Of a stretch of DNA of 64,000 bases, positions 1-8,996 are shown one piece after another. The position numbers and the translations under genes are program-made. Below the pieces are notes generated by a model. It was not told the DNA's origin. It made no database searches and was given only the letters and a program-made list of their open reading frames with translations. Each line of letters opens with the position of its first letter. The stretch's first letter is position 1. The stretch comes from Streptococcus sanguinis (GTDB taxonomy: Bacteria; Bacillota; Bacilli; Lactobacillales; Streptococcaceae): the NCBI RefSeq assembly GCF_900635155.1, contig NZ_LR134002.1:434001-498000 (forward strand), given 5' to 3'.

Positions 1-1122
1 CTCTGCTTTTTGGACAAGCTGGCGAAGGATTTCTTCCTCTTTGATAGGAGTTAATTCGCGTTCCCGCAAGATAATGGAGAGGTCATCAATTCCTGTAGGC
101 ATATGCTCCCAACCAATGTTCAGATCTTCAAGAATTTGAAGGACGCGTTTACCAAAGCCGATTTCTCTGTTCATCAGGTATTTGGACATATTAATGCTGA
201 CAAAGCCTGCATCTCCAGCAATTCCAACGACTGGTAGATGGTCCTTGCTGTGTTTATGAACAATTTGAGTACCTGGATGTTCTGGATTGTTGGTATTTTT
301 AATAACCAGAGGAATTTTACCGCGGTATGCTGGAAGCAGAGCTTCATCATGGAGAACAGTAAAGCCTGCGTAGGCTAATTCACGCATTTCACGATAGGTT
401 AGCTCGGGAATGGAATGCGGTTTGTGGACAATGCCAGGATGGGCTGCAAAAATTCCATCAACATCAGTAAAGTTTTCATAAATATCTGCTTTAACACCCG
501 CAGCAATGATAGAACCTGTAATATCAGAACCACCACGGGAGAAAGTACAGATTTGGCCATCTTGAGTAACACCAAAGAAACCTGGAATAACTAGAACTTC
601 GTCAGAATTGTTGAGTTCTTCAATTTTATCATAGCTGGAAGGGAGAATTCGAGCATTACCTGGCTCATTGGAAACAAGGAGTCCCGCTTCTCTTGGATGA
701 ACATAGCGAGCAGGAACTCCATTTTGACTGAAATATGCTGCAATCAGTTTGGCGTTGTTATTTTCCCCTGCAGCGAGAAAAGTATCGTAAAGAAATGCAT
801 TCTCTTCAATTGGCAGGGTTGCAAGTGTTGTAATGCTTTTGGAAATTTTTTCCAAAACTTTTGGTTTCAAGCCTAGTTCTGCCACCATATCTGCATAGCG
901 ATTGATAATCCACTGTTGGTTTGGCGTGACATCATTTCCTGCTATATACTCTCGGTAATATTTAATCAGGGCATCGGTTACTTTGATATCGTCGTCGTGG
1001 CGTTTTCCTGGCGCTGATACTACAACAAATCGACGTTCAGGATCAGATTTGACAATTTTCAAAACTTTTTCTAATTGAGTCGCAGAAGCCAGTGAACTTC
1101 CGCCAAATTTTACAACTTTCAT
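1..1122 (-). CDS. lysC: Aspartate kinase (partial, C-terminus beyond left edge)
   Basis: Phosphorylates L-aspartate with ATP, the first step toward lysine, threonine, methionine and diaminopimelate. The minus-strand reading frame starts at ATG 1122 with MKVVKFGGSSLAS, the classic N-terminal nucleotide-binding motif of amino-acid kinases. FSRGGSDITG, near residue 200, is the substrate/ATP loop. The visible 374 codons run into the ACT regulatory part, with INMSKYLMNREIGF typical of aspartokinase ACT domains. Streptococcal enzymes are about 450 residues, so roughly 75 are missing beyond position 1. AGGAG lies just upstream of the start. The gene is divergent from the fab cluster. The family call is firm; the symbol (lysC versus another aspartokinase name) is less so. 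Confidence 0.93.
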   Translation of the reverse strand, partial: MKVVKFGGSSLASATQLEKVLKIVKSDPERRFVVVSAPGKRHDDDIKVTDALIKYYREYIAGNDVTPNQQWIINRYADMVAELGLKPKVLEKISKSITTLATLPIEENAFLYDTFLAAGENNNAKLIAAYFSQNGVPARYVHPREAGLLVSNEPGNARILPSSYDKIEELNNSDEVLVIPGFFGVTQDGQICTFSRGGSDITGSIIAAGVKADIYENFTDVDGIFAAHPGIVHKPHSIPELTYREMRELAYAGFTVLHDEALLPAYRGKIPLVIKNTNNPEHPGTQIVHKHSKDHLPVVGIAGDAGFVSINMSKYLMNREIGFGKRVLQILEDLNIGWEHMPTGIDDLSIILRERELTPIKEEEILRQLVQKAE

Positions 1123-1146
1123 AGGCTCTCCTATCTTATTTTAAAA

Positions 1147-1175
1147 ATTATAACAAAATTCTGAAAATTATTCAA
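1147..1175 (-). promoter_or_regulatory. Promoter of the aspartate kinase gene
   Basis: On the minus strand there is TTGAAT (1170-1175), a 17-bp spacer and TATAAT (1147-1152). The -10 carries an upstream TGT, so it is an extended -10. The leader would be only about 20 nt, so there is no room for a lysine riboswitch. Confidence 0.6.
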
Positions 1176-1299
1176 ACGTTGTTTTTATACTATTTTTACC
1201 CAAATTATTACTAATATCGTTTAAATCAGAACGCTAATTTATTTTTACCCATTTTTTATTTCCTTTCTTTTATATTTTATGATAAAATATAAGTTGTGT

Positions 1300-1320
1300 A
1301 TAATTTGAATATCAAATTAT
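1300..1320 (+). promoter_or_regulatory. FabT-type palindrome over the -10 of fabM
   Basis: The near-perfect palindrome ATTTGAATATCAAAT is flanked by further complementary AT pairs. TATAAT at 1299-1304 overlaps its left arm and is the only good -10 for fabM. It matches the FabT operator pattern TTTGAnnnTCAAA known from streptococcal fab promoters. Repression of fabM through this site is inference. Confidence 0.6.
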
Positions 1321-1373
1321 TTAAGAATAAAATAAAACGGCTGATTTGAGATCAGGTCGGGAATGGAGCTGAA

Positions 1374-2165
1374 ATGACATTTAATGGAATTCTCTATCAT
1401 GTAGCAGATGAAGTAGCAACGATTACTTTCAATCGTCCTGAAGTTTCAAATGGCTTTAATATTCCTATGTGTGAGGAAATTTTAGAGGCTATTGAACTTG
1501 CTGCTAAGGATGAGTCCGTCAAATTTTTAGTTATCAATGCGAATGGAAAGGTTTTTTCAGTGGGTGGAGACTTGGCTGAGATGCAGAGAGCAGTCAGTGA
1601 TGATGATGTCCAATCCTTGGTGAAAATCGCTGAATTGGTCAATGATATTTCTTTTGCTATGAAACGCCTTCCTAAGCCAGTTATCATGAGTGTTGATGGT
1701 CCTGTTGCTGGTGCGGCTGCCAATATGGTCGTTGCAGCGGATTTCTGTATTGCGACTGAAAAATCCCGTTTCATTCAAGCCTTTGTCGGAGTTGGTCTGG
1801 CGCCAGATGCTGGCGGTCTTTTCTTACTGGCTCGTGCTATCGGGGTGACTCGGGCGACCCATCTGGTTATGACCGGGGAAGCTCTGACTGCAGAGAAAGC
1901 TCTGGATTATGGCTTGCTTTATAAAGTCTGTGAAGCAGAGAAATTGGAAAAAACAACGGAACAGTTGCTCAAGAAGCTCAAACGCGGTTCTCTTAATTCT
2001 TACAGAGCCATGAAAGAAATGGTCTGGAAGAGTCTGTTTAGCGGCTGGTCTGAGTATGCAGAACTAGAGTTAGAATTGCAGAAATCGCTGGCTTTCACAG
2101 AAGATTTCAAAGAAGGTGTTCAGGCTTATTCTGAGAAACGTCGTCCAAACTTCACTGGTAAATAA
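1374..2165 (+). CDS. fabM: FabM, trans-2/cis-3-decenoyl-ACP isomerase
   Basis: FabM isomerises trans-2-decenoyl-ACP to the cis-3 isomer, creating the double bond of unsaturated fatty acids in streptococci. The 263-residue protein has a crotonase fold. FSVGGDL (residues 61-67) and [11 protein letters not shown] (from 109) form the oxyanion-hole segments, and GLAPDAGG (141-148) is the second active-site stretch. Sequence alone could be read as an enoyl-CoA hydratase. The position directly ahead of fabT-fabH identifies it as FabM. GGAG stands 5 nt before the ATG. The promoter carries a FabT-type palindrome. Confidence 0.93.
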   Translation: MTFNGILYHVADEVATITFNRPEVSNGFNIPMCEEILEAIELAAKDESVKFLVINANGKVFSVGGDLAEMQRAVSDDDVQSLVKIAELVNDISFAMKRLPKPVIMSVDGPVAGAAANMVVAADFCIATEKSRFIQAFVGVGLAPDAGGLFLLARAIGVTRATHLVMTGEALTAEKALDYGLLYKVCEAEKLEKTTEQLLKKLKRGSLNSYRAMKEMVWKSLFSGWSEYAELELELQKSLAFTEDFKEGVQAYSEKRRPNFTGK

Positions 2166-2209
2166 TGTATTGGTTCAAGGTTGCTTATTTTGCAAGTTGT
2201 TTACAAAAA

Positions 2210-2226
2210 TATTTGAAAATCAAATT
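2210..2226 (+). promoter_or_regulatory. Upstream FabT-like palindrome of the fabT promoter
   Basis: ATTTGAAAATCAAAT is a perfect TTTGA-n3-TCAAA inverted repeat lying upstream of the fabT -35. It may be a second FabT site that cooperates with the box at 2269-2284. Confidence 0.45.
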
Positions 2227-2241
2227 AATTTTCAAAAAAGC

Positions 2242-2284
2242 TTGCAAATTGTTTTTCTATCTGATAAAATTTGATTGTCAAAGT
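2242..2284 (+). promoter_or_regulatory. fabT promoter with FabT operator
   Basis: TTGCAA (2242-2247), a 17-bp spacer and TAAAAT (2265-2270) with an upstream TGA. The palindrome ATTTGATTGTCAAAGT (2269-2284) overlaps the end of the -10. It fits autorepression by FabT as known in Streptococcus pneumoniae. Confidence 0.75.
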
Positions 2285-2306
2285 ATTTTCTTAAGGAGGT
2301 CTGGTT

Positions 2307-2741
2307 TTGAATTTTCAGTTAGTAAATGATTACTTAACGTCTATTTTCAATAATGTCTTGGTTATTGAAGAATCGAGCCTAAGAAGCAGTCGCTTCAACG
2401 ATGTCTCCATTAAGGAAATGCATACAATAGATGTCATCGGCACAACCCCAAATGCTACTCCAAGTGATATATCACGAGAATTGATGGTTACTTTGGGGAC
2501 TGTTACAACTAGTTTGAATAATCTGGAGCGTAAGGGTTATATTGAGCGGCGTCGGTCGGAAGTTGACCGTCGTGTGGTGCATCTGAATTTGACAAAGAAT
2601 GGGCGGCTTTTGTATCGTCTTCACAAGCGATTCCACAACCGCATGGTCATGCAGGTAGTGGATGGGATGAGTCCAGAAGAGAGACAAGTGATGCAAAAGG
2701 GCCTGCAAAATTTATATAGTTTCCTAGAGGATTTGAAATAA
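2307..2741 (+). CDS. fabT: FabT, MarR-family repressor of fatty acid synthesis
   Basis: MarR-type regulator of the fab genes; in streptococci its DNA binding is enhanced by long-chain acyl-ACP. The 144-residue protein has a winged helix at about residues 50-95: [16 protein letters not shown] is the recognition region and the RRSEVDRR segment is the wing. The start is TTG at 2307, placed 6 nt after the strong AAGGAGGT; the resulting N-terminus fits the family. It overlaps fabH by one base (TAATG), so the two are translationally coupled. It probably controls its own promoter and that of fabK through the palindromes described separately. Confidence 0.93.
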   Translation: MNFQLVNDYLTSIFNNVLVIEESSLRSSRFNDVSIKEMHTIDVIGTTPNATPSDISRELMVTLGTVTTSLNNLERKGYIERRRSEVDRRVVHLNLTKNGRLLYRLHKRFHNRMVMQVVDGMSPEERQVMQKGLQNLYSFLEDLK

Positions 2742-3715
2742 TGAACTATGCTAAGATTAGCCAAGTGGCTCATTATGCTCCCCGTCAGGTTGTCAGCAAT
2801 GATGATCTAGCCGAGATTATGGATACCAGTGATGAGTGGATTTCAAGTCGAACTGGGATTAAAAAACGCCATTTATCGTCAGATGAGACGACCAGTGATT
2901 TAGCGACAAAAGTTGCAGAGAATTTGCTACAAAAGTCAGGGACTTCTGCTCAAGATCTGGACTTTATCATTGTTGCCACCATTACGCCGGATTCTTTAAT
3001 GCCTTCAACGGCTGCGAGAGTACAGGCCAATATTGGGGCTAAGAATGCATTTGCCTTTGATCTGACGGCGGCCTGCAGTGGCTTTATCTTCGCCTTATCG
3101 ACTGGAGAAAAATTAATTTCTTCAGGTCGTTATCAAAAAGGTCTAATCATAGGTAGTGAGACCCTTTCTAAGACGGTAGATTGGTCGGATCGTTCAACAG
3201 CTGTTCTCTTCGGAGATGGTGCTGGCGGTGTACTGTTGGAAAGTGCTTCAGAACAGCATTTTTGGGCAGAGAGTCAGTTTACGGACGGCTCTCGCGGAGA
3301 TAGTCTGACTTGCGGAAAAATCGGTTTGGCTTCACCTTTTTCTGAAAAAGGTGAGAATCAGCCTTATCTGACAATGGACGGTAGAGCTATTTTTGACTTT
3401 GCTATTCGTGATGTTGCTCGTTCTATCAAAGAAACCATCGAAAGCAGTCAGCTTTCAGCGGAAGATTTGGATTTTCTGTTGCTGCATCAGGCCAATATCC
3501 GTATTTTGGATAAAATGGCTAAGAAGCTTGGTGTTGCTCGGGAGAAACTTCCGGCCAACATGATGGAATATGGCAATACTAGTGCAGCTAGCATCCCGAT
3601 TTTATTATCTGAGTGTGTCGAGCAAGGACTAATCAAACTGAAGGGAAATCAGATAATTTTGATGTCAGGTTTCGGTGGAGGTTTGACATGGGGCACGCTT
3701 ATTGTTACAATTTAG
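2741..3715 (+). CDS. fabH: Beta-ketoacyl-ACP synthase III
   Basis: Starts fatty acid synthesis by condensing acetyl-CoA or another acyl-CoA with malonyl-ACP. The 324-residue thiolase-fold protein shows the catalytic Cys112 in TAACSGF, the His in LLLHQAN (about residue 249) and the Asn in EYGNTSAAS (about 279), the standard Cys-His-Asn triad. The C-terminal FGGGLTWG is also typical. It begins inside the fabT stop codon. Confidence 0.97.
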   Translation: MNYAKISQVAHYAPRQVVSNDDLAEIMDTSDEWISSRTGIKKRHLSSDETTSDLATKVAENLLQKSGTSAQDLDFIIVATITPDSLMPSTAARVQANIGAKNAFAFDLTAACSGFIFALSTGEKLISSGRYQKGLIIGSETLSKTVDWSDRSTAVLFGDGAGGVLLESASEQHFWAESQFTDGSRGDSLTCGKIGLASPFSEKGENQPYLTMDGRAIFDFAIRDVARSIKETIESSQLSAEDLDFLLLHQANIRILDKMAKKLGVAREKLPANMMEYGNTSAASIPILLSECVEQGLIKLKGNQIILMSGFGGGLTWGTLIVTI

Positions 3716-3770
3716 TTAATCAAGTGGAAACACATGATAAAAAATATTTTATTTTTAAAGGAGTCTATCC

Positions 3771-3995
3771 ATGGCAGTATTTGAAAAAGTACAAGAAATT
3801 ATCGTTGAAGAACTTGGCAAAGAGCCATCAGAAGTTACTCTTGAGTCAACTTTCGATGATCTTGAAGCAGATTCATTGGACTTGTTCCAAGTGATTTCAG
3901 AAATTGAAGATGCATTTGACATCCAAATTGAAACTGAAGAAGGTTTGAACACAGTTGGTGATTTGGTTGCTTATGTAGAAGAAAAAACTAAATAA
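3771..3995 (+). CDS. acpP: Acyl carrier protein
   Basis: Small acidic carrier that holds growing acyl chains on a 4'-phosphopantetheine arm. The 74-residue protein carries the attachment serine at residue 35 within [12 protein letters not shown] lies 7 nt before the ATG. It is followed by a hairpin (4006-4027) and then by the separately promoted fabK, so ACP can be made in excess of the downstream enzymes (inference). Confidence 0.97.
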   Translation: MAVFEKVQEIIVEELGKEPSEVTLESTFDDLEADSLDLFQVISEIEDAFDIQIETEEGLNTVGDLVAYVEEKTK

Positions 3996-4005
3996 GCAAG
4001 TAACT

Positions 4006-4031
4006 GAGAGTATCGAAAGATATTCTCTCTT
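4006..4031 (+). terminator. Hairpin after acpP, possible partial terminator
   Basis: GAGAGTATC, loop GAAA, GATATTCTC make a 9-bp stem (one G-T pair) followed by a mixed T/C tail. It could reduce read-through from acpP into fabK, which has its own FabT-box region. Confidence 0.45.
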
Positions 4032-4042
4032 GTTTAGGTAAT

Positions 4043-4059
4043 AGTTTGACTGTCAAAGT
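4043..4059 (+). promoter_or_regulatory. FabT operator upstream of fabK
   Basis: AGTTTGACTGTCAAAGT is a TTTGAC-TG-TCAAA palindrome of the same form as the fabT box, and it matches the known fabK operator of S. pneumoniae. A weaker related inverted repeat, ATAGTTTGAGATCAAGCTAT, lies at 4084-4103. I could not place a convincing -10 for fabK between them. Confidence 0.7.
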
Positions 4060-4131
4060 AAAGAAAATACGTCCAGTATGTGATAGTTTGAGATCAAGCT
4101 ATTACTTAAGCAATGATAAAAGGAAGGTATT

Positions 4132-5106
4132 ATGCAAACACGTATTACAGAATTATTGAATATTGATTATCCTATTTTCCAAGGCGGGATGGCCTGGGTT
4201 GCTGACGGCGACCTGGCTGGCGCGGTTTCAAAAGCTGGCGGTCTTGGTATCATTGGTGGCGGAAATGCGCCCAAGGAAGTGGTAAAGGCTAATATTGACA
4301 AGATTAAGTCTTTGACGGACCGTCCTTTCGGAGTTAACATCATGCTCCTTTCTCCTTTTGCAGACGACATTGTGGATCTCGTCATTGAAGAGGGAGTAAA
4401 AGTAGTAACAACTGGTGCGGGTAATCCAAGCAAGCACATGGCTCGTTTCCATGAAGCGGGGATTACAGTTATCCCTGTAGTTCCAAGCGTGGCCTTGGCT
4501 AAGCGGATGGAAAAAATCGGTGCGGATGCAGTCATTGCAGAAGGTATGGAAGCCGGTGGCCACATCGGAAAATTGACTACCATGTCCTTGGTTCGTCAGG
4601 TTGCAGAAGCAGTTAGCATTCCGGTTATTGCTGCCGGTGGTATTGCGGATGGTTCTGGGGCTGCAGCTGGATTTATGCTGGGAGCCGAGGCCGTTCAGGT
4701 CGGAACTCGCTTTGTCGTCGCTAAGGAATCCAATGCCCATCAGAACTACAAGGATATGATTTTGAAGGCTCGTGATATTGATACAACTATCTCTGCCCAG
4801 CACTTCGGTCATGCGGTTCGTGCTATTAAGAATAAGCTGACGCGTGATTTCGAAAAGGCAGAAAAAGAAGCCTTCAAGCAAGAAAATCCAGATTTGACTG
4901 TTTTTGAAAATCTTGGAGCTGGTGCTTTGGCCAATGCGGTTGTTCGCGGAGATGTGGAAAATGGTTCCGTCATGTCTGGTCAAATTGCTGGTTTAATCAG
5001 TAAGGAAGAAACAGTCGAAGAAATCCTCAAAGATATCTATTATGGTGCTGCTGAGAAGATTCAGCAGGAAGCAAAACGTTGGGCAGGAGTAACTAGAAAT
5101 GACTAA
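4132..5106 (+). CDS. fabK: Enoyl-ACP reductase II (FMN-dependent)
   Basis: Performs the last reduction of each elongation cycle with NADH and FMN; it replaces FabI in streptococci and is not inhibited by triclosan. The 324-residue TIM-barrel protein of the nitronate monooxygenase family shows the FMN phosphate-binding stretch VIAAGGIADG (about residues 164-173) and QVGTRFVVAKES. No FabI-like gene occurs in the cluster. AAGGAAGG precedes the ATG. The stop overlaps the fabD start by 8 bases. Confidence 0.96.
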   Translation: MQTRITELLNIDYPIFQGGMAWVADGDLAGAVSKAGGLGIIGGGNAPKEVVKANIDKIKSLTDRPFGVNIMLLSPFADDIVDLVIEEGVKVVTTGAGNPSKHMARFHEAGITVIPVVPSVALAKRMEKIGADAVIAEGMEAGGHIGKLTTMSLVRQVAEAVSIPVIAAGGIADGSGAAAGFMLGAEAVQVGTRFVVAKESNAHQNYKDMILKARDIDTTISAQHFGHAVRAIKNKLTRDFEKAEKEAFKQENPDLTVFENLGAGALANAVVRGDVENGSVMSGQIAGLISKEETVEEILKDIYYGAAEKIQQEAKRWAGVTRND

Positions 5107-6019
5107 AAGAGCCTTTCTCTTCGCCGGTCAGGGAGCGCAGTACCTTGGAATGGGGCGCGAGCTTTATGATCAGTATGAGCTTGTGCGGTCAACTTTTGAT
5201 GAGGCTAGCCAAGTTCTAGGCTATGATGTCCGAGCTTTGATTGATCAGGATGAGGAAAAGCTCAATCAAACTCGCTATACGCAACCGACTATTTTAACGA
5301 CTTCAGTAGCTATTTATCGCCTCTTAGCTAATCAGGGAGTAGAGCCTGACATGGTAGCTGGTCTCTCTCTTGGAGAATATTCGGCCTTGGTGGCTGCGGG
5401 TGCCCTTGATTTCAAGACGGCGGTGGCCTTGGTTGCTAAGCGCGGTAGCTTTATGGAAGAGGCGGCTCCAGCTGGTTCTGGGAAAATGGTCGCAGTTTTA
5501 AATGCAGAAGTTTCTCTCATTGAAGCGGTCTGCCAAGAAGCAAGTGCTATTGGTGTAGTCTCACCAGCTAACTATAATACGCCTAGTCAAATCGTTATCG
5601 GCGGAGAAGTGGCAGCAGTGGACAAGGCTGTGGAGCTTTTGAAAGATTCCGGTGTCAAGCGCTTAATCCCACTCAATGTATCTGGACCTTTCCATACGGC
5701 GCTTTTAAAGCCAGCCAGCGAACGATTGGCAGAAGTCTTGGAAACAGTTGAGTTTTCAGATTTTGTGCGGCCTTTGGTCGGTAATACAGAAGCAACTGTG
5801 ATGGAAAAAGAGAGAGTCAGAGAGCTTTTGACTCGTCAGGTAATGGAGCCAGTGCGCTTTTATGATAGCATTGCTAAAATGCAGGAAGCTGGCGTGACTG
5901 AGTTTATCGAAATTGGTCCTGGCAAAGTTTTGTCTGGTTTTATTAAGAAAATTGATAAGTCTGCGGATGTCCGCCAAGTTGAAGATGTAGAAAGTTTAAA
6001 TGCTCTTCTAGAAAAATAA
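5099..6019 (+). CDS. fabD: Malonyl-CoA:ACP transacylase
   Basis: Moves malonyl from CoA to ACP. The 306-residue protein has the active-site serine 90 in GLSLGEYSAL, the partner His199 in SGPFHT, and the N-terminal FAGQGAQ motif. The C-terminal EIGPGKVLSGF is also conserved. It overlaps fabK by 8 bases, so translation is likely coupled. Confidence 0.97.
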   Translation: MTKRAFLFAGQGAQYLGMGRELYDQYELVRSTFDEASQVLGYDVRALIDQDEEKLNQTRYTQPTILTTSVAIYRLLANQGVEPDMVAGLSLGEYSALVAAGALDFKTAVALVAKRGSFMEEAAPAGSGKMVAVLNAEVSLIEAVCQEASAIGVVSPANYNTPSQIVIGGEVAAVDKAVELLKDSGVKRLIPLNVSGPFHTALLKPASERLAEVLETVEFSDFVRPLVGNTEATVMEKERVRELLTRQVMEPVRFYDSIAKMQEAGVTEFIEIGPGKVLSGFIKKIDKSADVRQVEDVESLNALLEK

Positions 6020-6031
6020 TGAGGAATCATC

Positions 6032-6766
6032 ATGGAATTACAAAACAAGAATGTATTAATTACTGGGTCCGCTCGCGGAATTGGATTGGCAATTGCGCAT
6101 AAATTTGCTAGTGTCGGTGCCAATATCATCTTAAACGGACTAGCGGAGATTTCTGATGATGTTTTGGCTGGATTTGCCGGCTATTCTGGGAAAGTTGTAA
6201 CTGTTATTGGAGATGTTTCCAAAGCTGAAGATGCCCAGCGAATGGTAGAAGAAGCTGTTGCAGCCTTGGGATCTGTTGATGTACTGATCAATAACGCTGG
6301 TATTACACGTGATAAGCTCATGCTGAAAATGACGGAAGAAGATTTTGAGGGGGTGCTGAAAGTGAATCTTACTGGGGCATTCAATATGACGCAATCAGTC
6401 CTGAAACCGATGACAAAAGCTCGTCAGGGTGCTATCATCAGTCTGTCAAGTGTTGTTGGTCTGGCAGGGAACGTCGGTCAGGCTAACTATGCAGCGTCCA
6501 AGGCCGGTCTGATTGGTTTTTCTAAATCAGTTGCCCGTGAGGTAGCAGCACGTAATATCCGTGTCAACTGTATTGCCCCTGGCTTTATCGCATCTGATAT
6601 GACAGATGTACTTCCAGAAAAAGTAAAGGCGGCGTCTCTGGCACTCATTCCAATGAAGCGTTTTGGTACTCCAGAAGAAGTTGCAGATGTTGCGCTCTTC
6701 TTGGCTGGTCAAGAATATCTGACAGGACAAGTCCTCACGATTGATGGCGGATTTACTATGCAGTAA
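6032..6766 (+). CDS. fabG: 3-oxoacyl-ACP reductase
   Basis: NADPH-dependent reduction of beta-ketoacyl-ACP. The 244-residue short-chain dehydrogenase shows the TGSARGIG cofactor loop (residues 11-18), NNAG (87-90), and the catalytic Ser139/140, Tyr153 and Lys157 in the SxnYxxxK arrangement. The C-terminal TIDGGFTM is typical of FabG. It lies 12 bases after fabD. Confidence 0.97.
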   Translation: MELQNKNVLITGSARGIGLAIAHKFASVGANIILNGLAEISDDVLAGFAGYSGKVVTVIGDVSKAEDAQRMVEEAVAALGSVDVLINNAGITRDKLMLKMTEEDFEGVLKVNLTGAFNMTQSVLKPMTKARQGAIISLSSVVGLAGNVGQANYAASKAGLIGFSKSVAREVAARNIRVNCIAPGFIASDMTDVLPEKVKAASLALIPMKRFGTPEEVADVALFLAGQEYLTGQVLTIDGGFTMQ

Positions 6767-6830
6767 GTCAAAGTTTTTGAATATTAACGAGTATAAAATC
6801 AGTTGATTCATCTAAATAAAGGAGCTCAAT

Positions 6831-8063
6831 ATGAAACTTAATCGAGTTGTTGTAACAGGATACGGCTTAACTTCACCTATCGGGAATACTCCAGAAGAAT
6901 TCTGGAATAATTTAAAAGAAGGCAACATTGGAATCGGTCCAATTACTAAATTTGATCATAGTGAATATAGTGTTCACAATGCGGCGGAAATTCAGGATTT
7001 CCCTTTTGATAAATATTTTGTCAAAAAGGATACCAACCGTTATGATAATTACACTCTTTATGCGCTTTATGCTTCTCAAGAAGCGGTCAACAATGCTCAC
7101 TTAGATGTAGATGCCCTGGATAAGGATCGCTTTGGTGTCATTGTAGCTTCAGGTATCGGCGGGATTCAGGAAATTGAAGAACAGGTTGTTCGCTTGCATG
7201 AAAAAGGTCCTAAACGTATCAAACCTTTGACCCTGCCAAAAGCTCTGCCAAATATGGGTGCAGGAAATGTAGCGATGCGCTTTGGAGCCAATGGAATTTG
7301 TAAGTCTGTCAATACGGCTTGTGCCTCAGCAAACGATGCGATTGGTGAAGCTTTCCGCTCAATTAAGTTCGGTTATCAAGATGTGATGCTGGTCGGTGGT
7401 TCAGAAGCTTCTATTACACCATTTGCGATTGCTGGTTTCCAAGCTTTGACTGCTCTTTCTACCACAGAAGATCCTAAGCGTGCATCCATTCCTTTTGATA
7501 AGGATCGCAATGGTTTTGTCATGGGTGAAGGTTCTGGTATGCTGGTTCTGGAAAGTTTGGAACATGCTGAGAAACGCGGAGCTACTATCTTGGCTGAGGT
7601 GGTAGGATACGGTCATACTTGTGACGCTTACCATATGACTTCTCCGCATCCAGAAGGTTTGGGAGCTATCAAGGCTATCAAACAGGCGGTTGAAGAAGCT
7701 GAAATTGAGCCAAAAGATGTGGCTTATGTCAATGCTCACGGTACATCAACCCCTGCTAACGAAAAAGGCGAAAGCGGAGCCATTGTTTCTGTCTTTGGTA
7801 AAGATGTAGCGGTGTCTTCAACCAAATCCTTTACAGGACACCTGCTCGGAGCGGCGGGCGCAGTTGAGGCTATTGCAACGATTGAAGCAATGCGTCATAG
7901 CTATGTGCCAAAAACAGCTGGTACAACAGAGCTGCCAGACTATATTGAAGCCAACGTTATTTACGGTCAAGGTAAGGAACAGGAAATCCCTTATGCGATT
8001 TCTAATACATTTGGCTTTGGCGGCCACAATGCCGTTCTTGCCTTTAAACGCTGGGAGGCTTAA
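6831..8063 (+). CDS. fabF: Beta-ketoacyl-ACP synthase II
   Basis: Elongating condensing enzyme. The 410-residue protein shows Cys164 (NTACASAND), His303 (NAHGTSTP) and His337 (SFTGHLLGAAG), the KAS I/II triad. AAGGAG stands 7 nt before the ATG. The 64-base gap after fabG contains the 12-mer GAGTATAAAATC, which also occurs ahead of accD. Confidence 0.97.
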   Translation: MKLNRVVVTGYGLTSPIGNTPEEFWNNLKEGNIGIGPITKFDHSEYSVHNAAEIQDFPFDKYFVKKDTNRYDNYTLYALYASQEAVNNAHLDVDALDKDRFGVIVASGIGGIQEIEEQVVRLHEKGPKRIKPLTLPKALPNMGAGNVAMRFGANGICKSVNTACASANDAIGEAFRSIKFGYQDVMLVGGSEASITPFAIAGFQALTALSTTEDPKRASIPFDKDRNGFVMGEGSGMLVLESLEHAEKRGATILAEVVGYGHTCDAYHMTSPHPEGLGAIKAIKQAVEEAEIEPKDVAYVNAHGTSTPANEKGESGAIVSVFGKDVAVSSTKSFTGHLLGAAGAVEAIATIEAMRHSYVPKTAGTTELPDYIEANVIYGQGKEQEIPYAISNTFGFGGHNAVLAFKRWEA

Positions 8064-8069
8064 AAACCT

Positions 8070-8558
8070 ATGAATATCAACGAAATTAAAGATTTAATGG
8101 CGCAGTTTGACCAGTCTAGTCTGCGTGAGTTTTCTTACAAAAATCAGAGCGATGAGCTGACTTTTAGTAAGAATGAGGGTCAGGCTGCGGTTCCAACAGC
8201 CAGTGCTGCTCCAATTGCTGCACCTTTGCAGCCTGCGAGTGCGCCTGTGATTGAGCCAACTCCTCAAGCAGCTCCGCCTGCAGAGCCAGAGACAGCTTCA
8301 GAAGCTCCGGCACCTGCTGCTGAAGGTGATGTTGTAGAAAGTCCTTTGGTTGGTGTAGCTTACTTAGCAGCTGGTCCAGATAAGCCGCCGTTTGTATCTG
8401 TTGGAGACCAAGTTAAAAAAGGTCAAACCCTGATGATTATTGAAGCGATGAAGGTCATGAATGAAGTTCCAGCACCTAAAGATGGTCTGGTTACAGAAAT
8501 TCTGGTTCAGAATGAAGAAATGGTTGAATTTGGGAAAGGGCTGGTACGCATCAAATGA
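8070..8558 (+). CDS. accB: Biotin carboxyl carrier protein of acetyl-CoA carboxylase
   Basis: Carries biotin between the carboxylase and transferase halves of acetyl-CoA carboxylase. The 162-residue protein consists of an N-terminal segment, an Ala/Pro-rich flexible linker (about residues 39-85) and the biotinyl domain with Lys128 in EAMKVMNE. The stop overlaps the fabZ start (ATGA). Confidence 0.97.
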   Translation: MNINEIKDLMAQFDQSSLREFSYKNQSDELTFSKNEGQAAVPTASAAPIAAPLQPASAPVIEPTPQAAPPAEPETASEAPAPAAEGDVVESPLVGVAYLAAGPDKPPFVSVGDQVKKGQTLMIIEAMKVMNEVPAPKDGLVTEILVQNEEMVEFGKGLVRIK

Positions 8559-8977
8559 TTGATATTAATGCAATAAAAGAAGCACTTCCGCACCGCTACC
8601 CAATGCTTTTGGTAGACCGCGTTTTGGAAGTTAGTGAAGATGAGATTGTTGCTCTGAAAAATGTGACAGTCAATGAGCCTTTCTTTAATGGACATTTTCC
8701 TCAATACCCTGTCATGCCAGGTGTCTTAATCATGGAAGCTCTGGCTCAAACAGCCGGTGTGCTGGAATTGTCTAAAGAAGAAAATAAGGGCAAACTGGTC
8801 TTCTACGCTGGCATGGACAAGGTTAAGTTCAAGAAGCAAGTTGTACCAGGTGATCAACTGATTATGACAGCTAAGTTTGTCAAGCGACGTGGAACGATTG
8901 CGGTTGTAGAGGCGAAAGCGGAAGTTGATGGAAAACTTGCAGCCAGTGGTACTTTGACCTTTGCGATTGGTCAGTAG
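8555..8977 (+). CDS. fabZ: 3-hydroxyacyl-ACP dehydratase
   Basis: Dehydrates 3-hydroxyacyl-ACP to trans-2-enoyl-ACP. The 140-residue hot-dog-fold protein has His47 in [11 protein letters not shown] and Glu61 in IMEALAQ, the catalytic pair. In streptococci its product is the branch point between FabK and FabM. Its start overlaps the accB stop by 4 bases. Confidence 0.97.
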   Translation: MIDINAIKEALPHRYPMLLVDRVLEVSEDEIVALKNVTVNEPFFNGHFPQYPVMPGVLIMEALAQTAGVLELSKEENKGKLVFYAGMDKVKFKKQVVPGDQLIMTAKFVKRRGTIAVVEAKAEVDGKLAASGTLTFAIGQ

Positions 8978-8996
8978 ATAAAAAGGAGCTTTCACC

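Noticed and set aside
1123-1152. Lysine riboswitch for the aspartate kinase
   Set aside because: The leader predicted from the promoter is only about 20 nt.
4228-4983. 251-codon minus-strand open frame
   Set aside because: Antisense shadow of fabK with no recognisable protein features.
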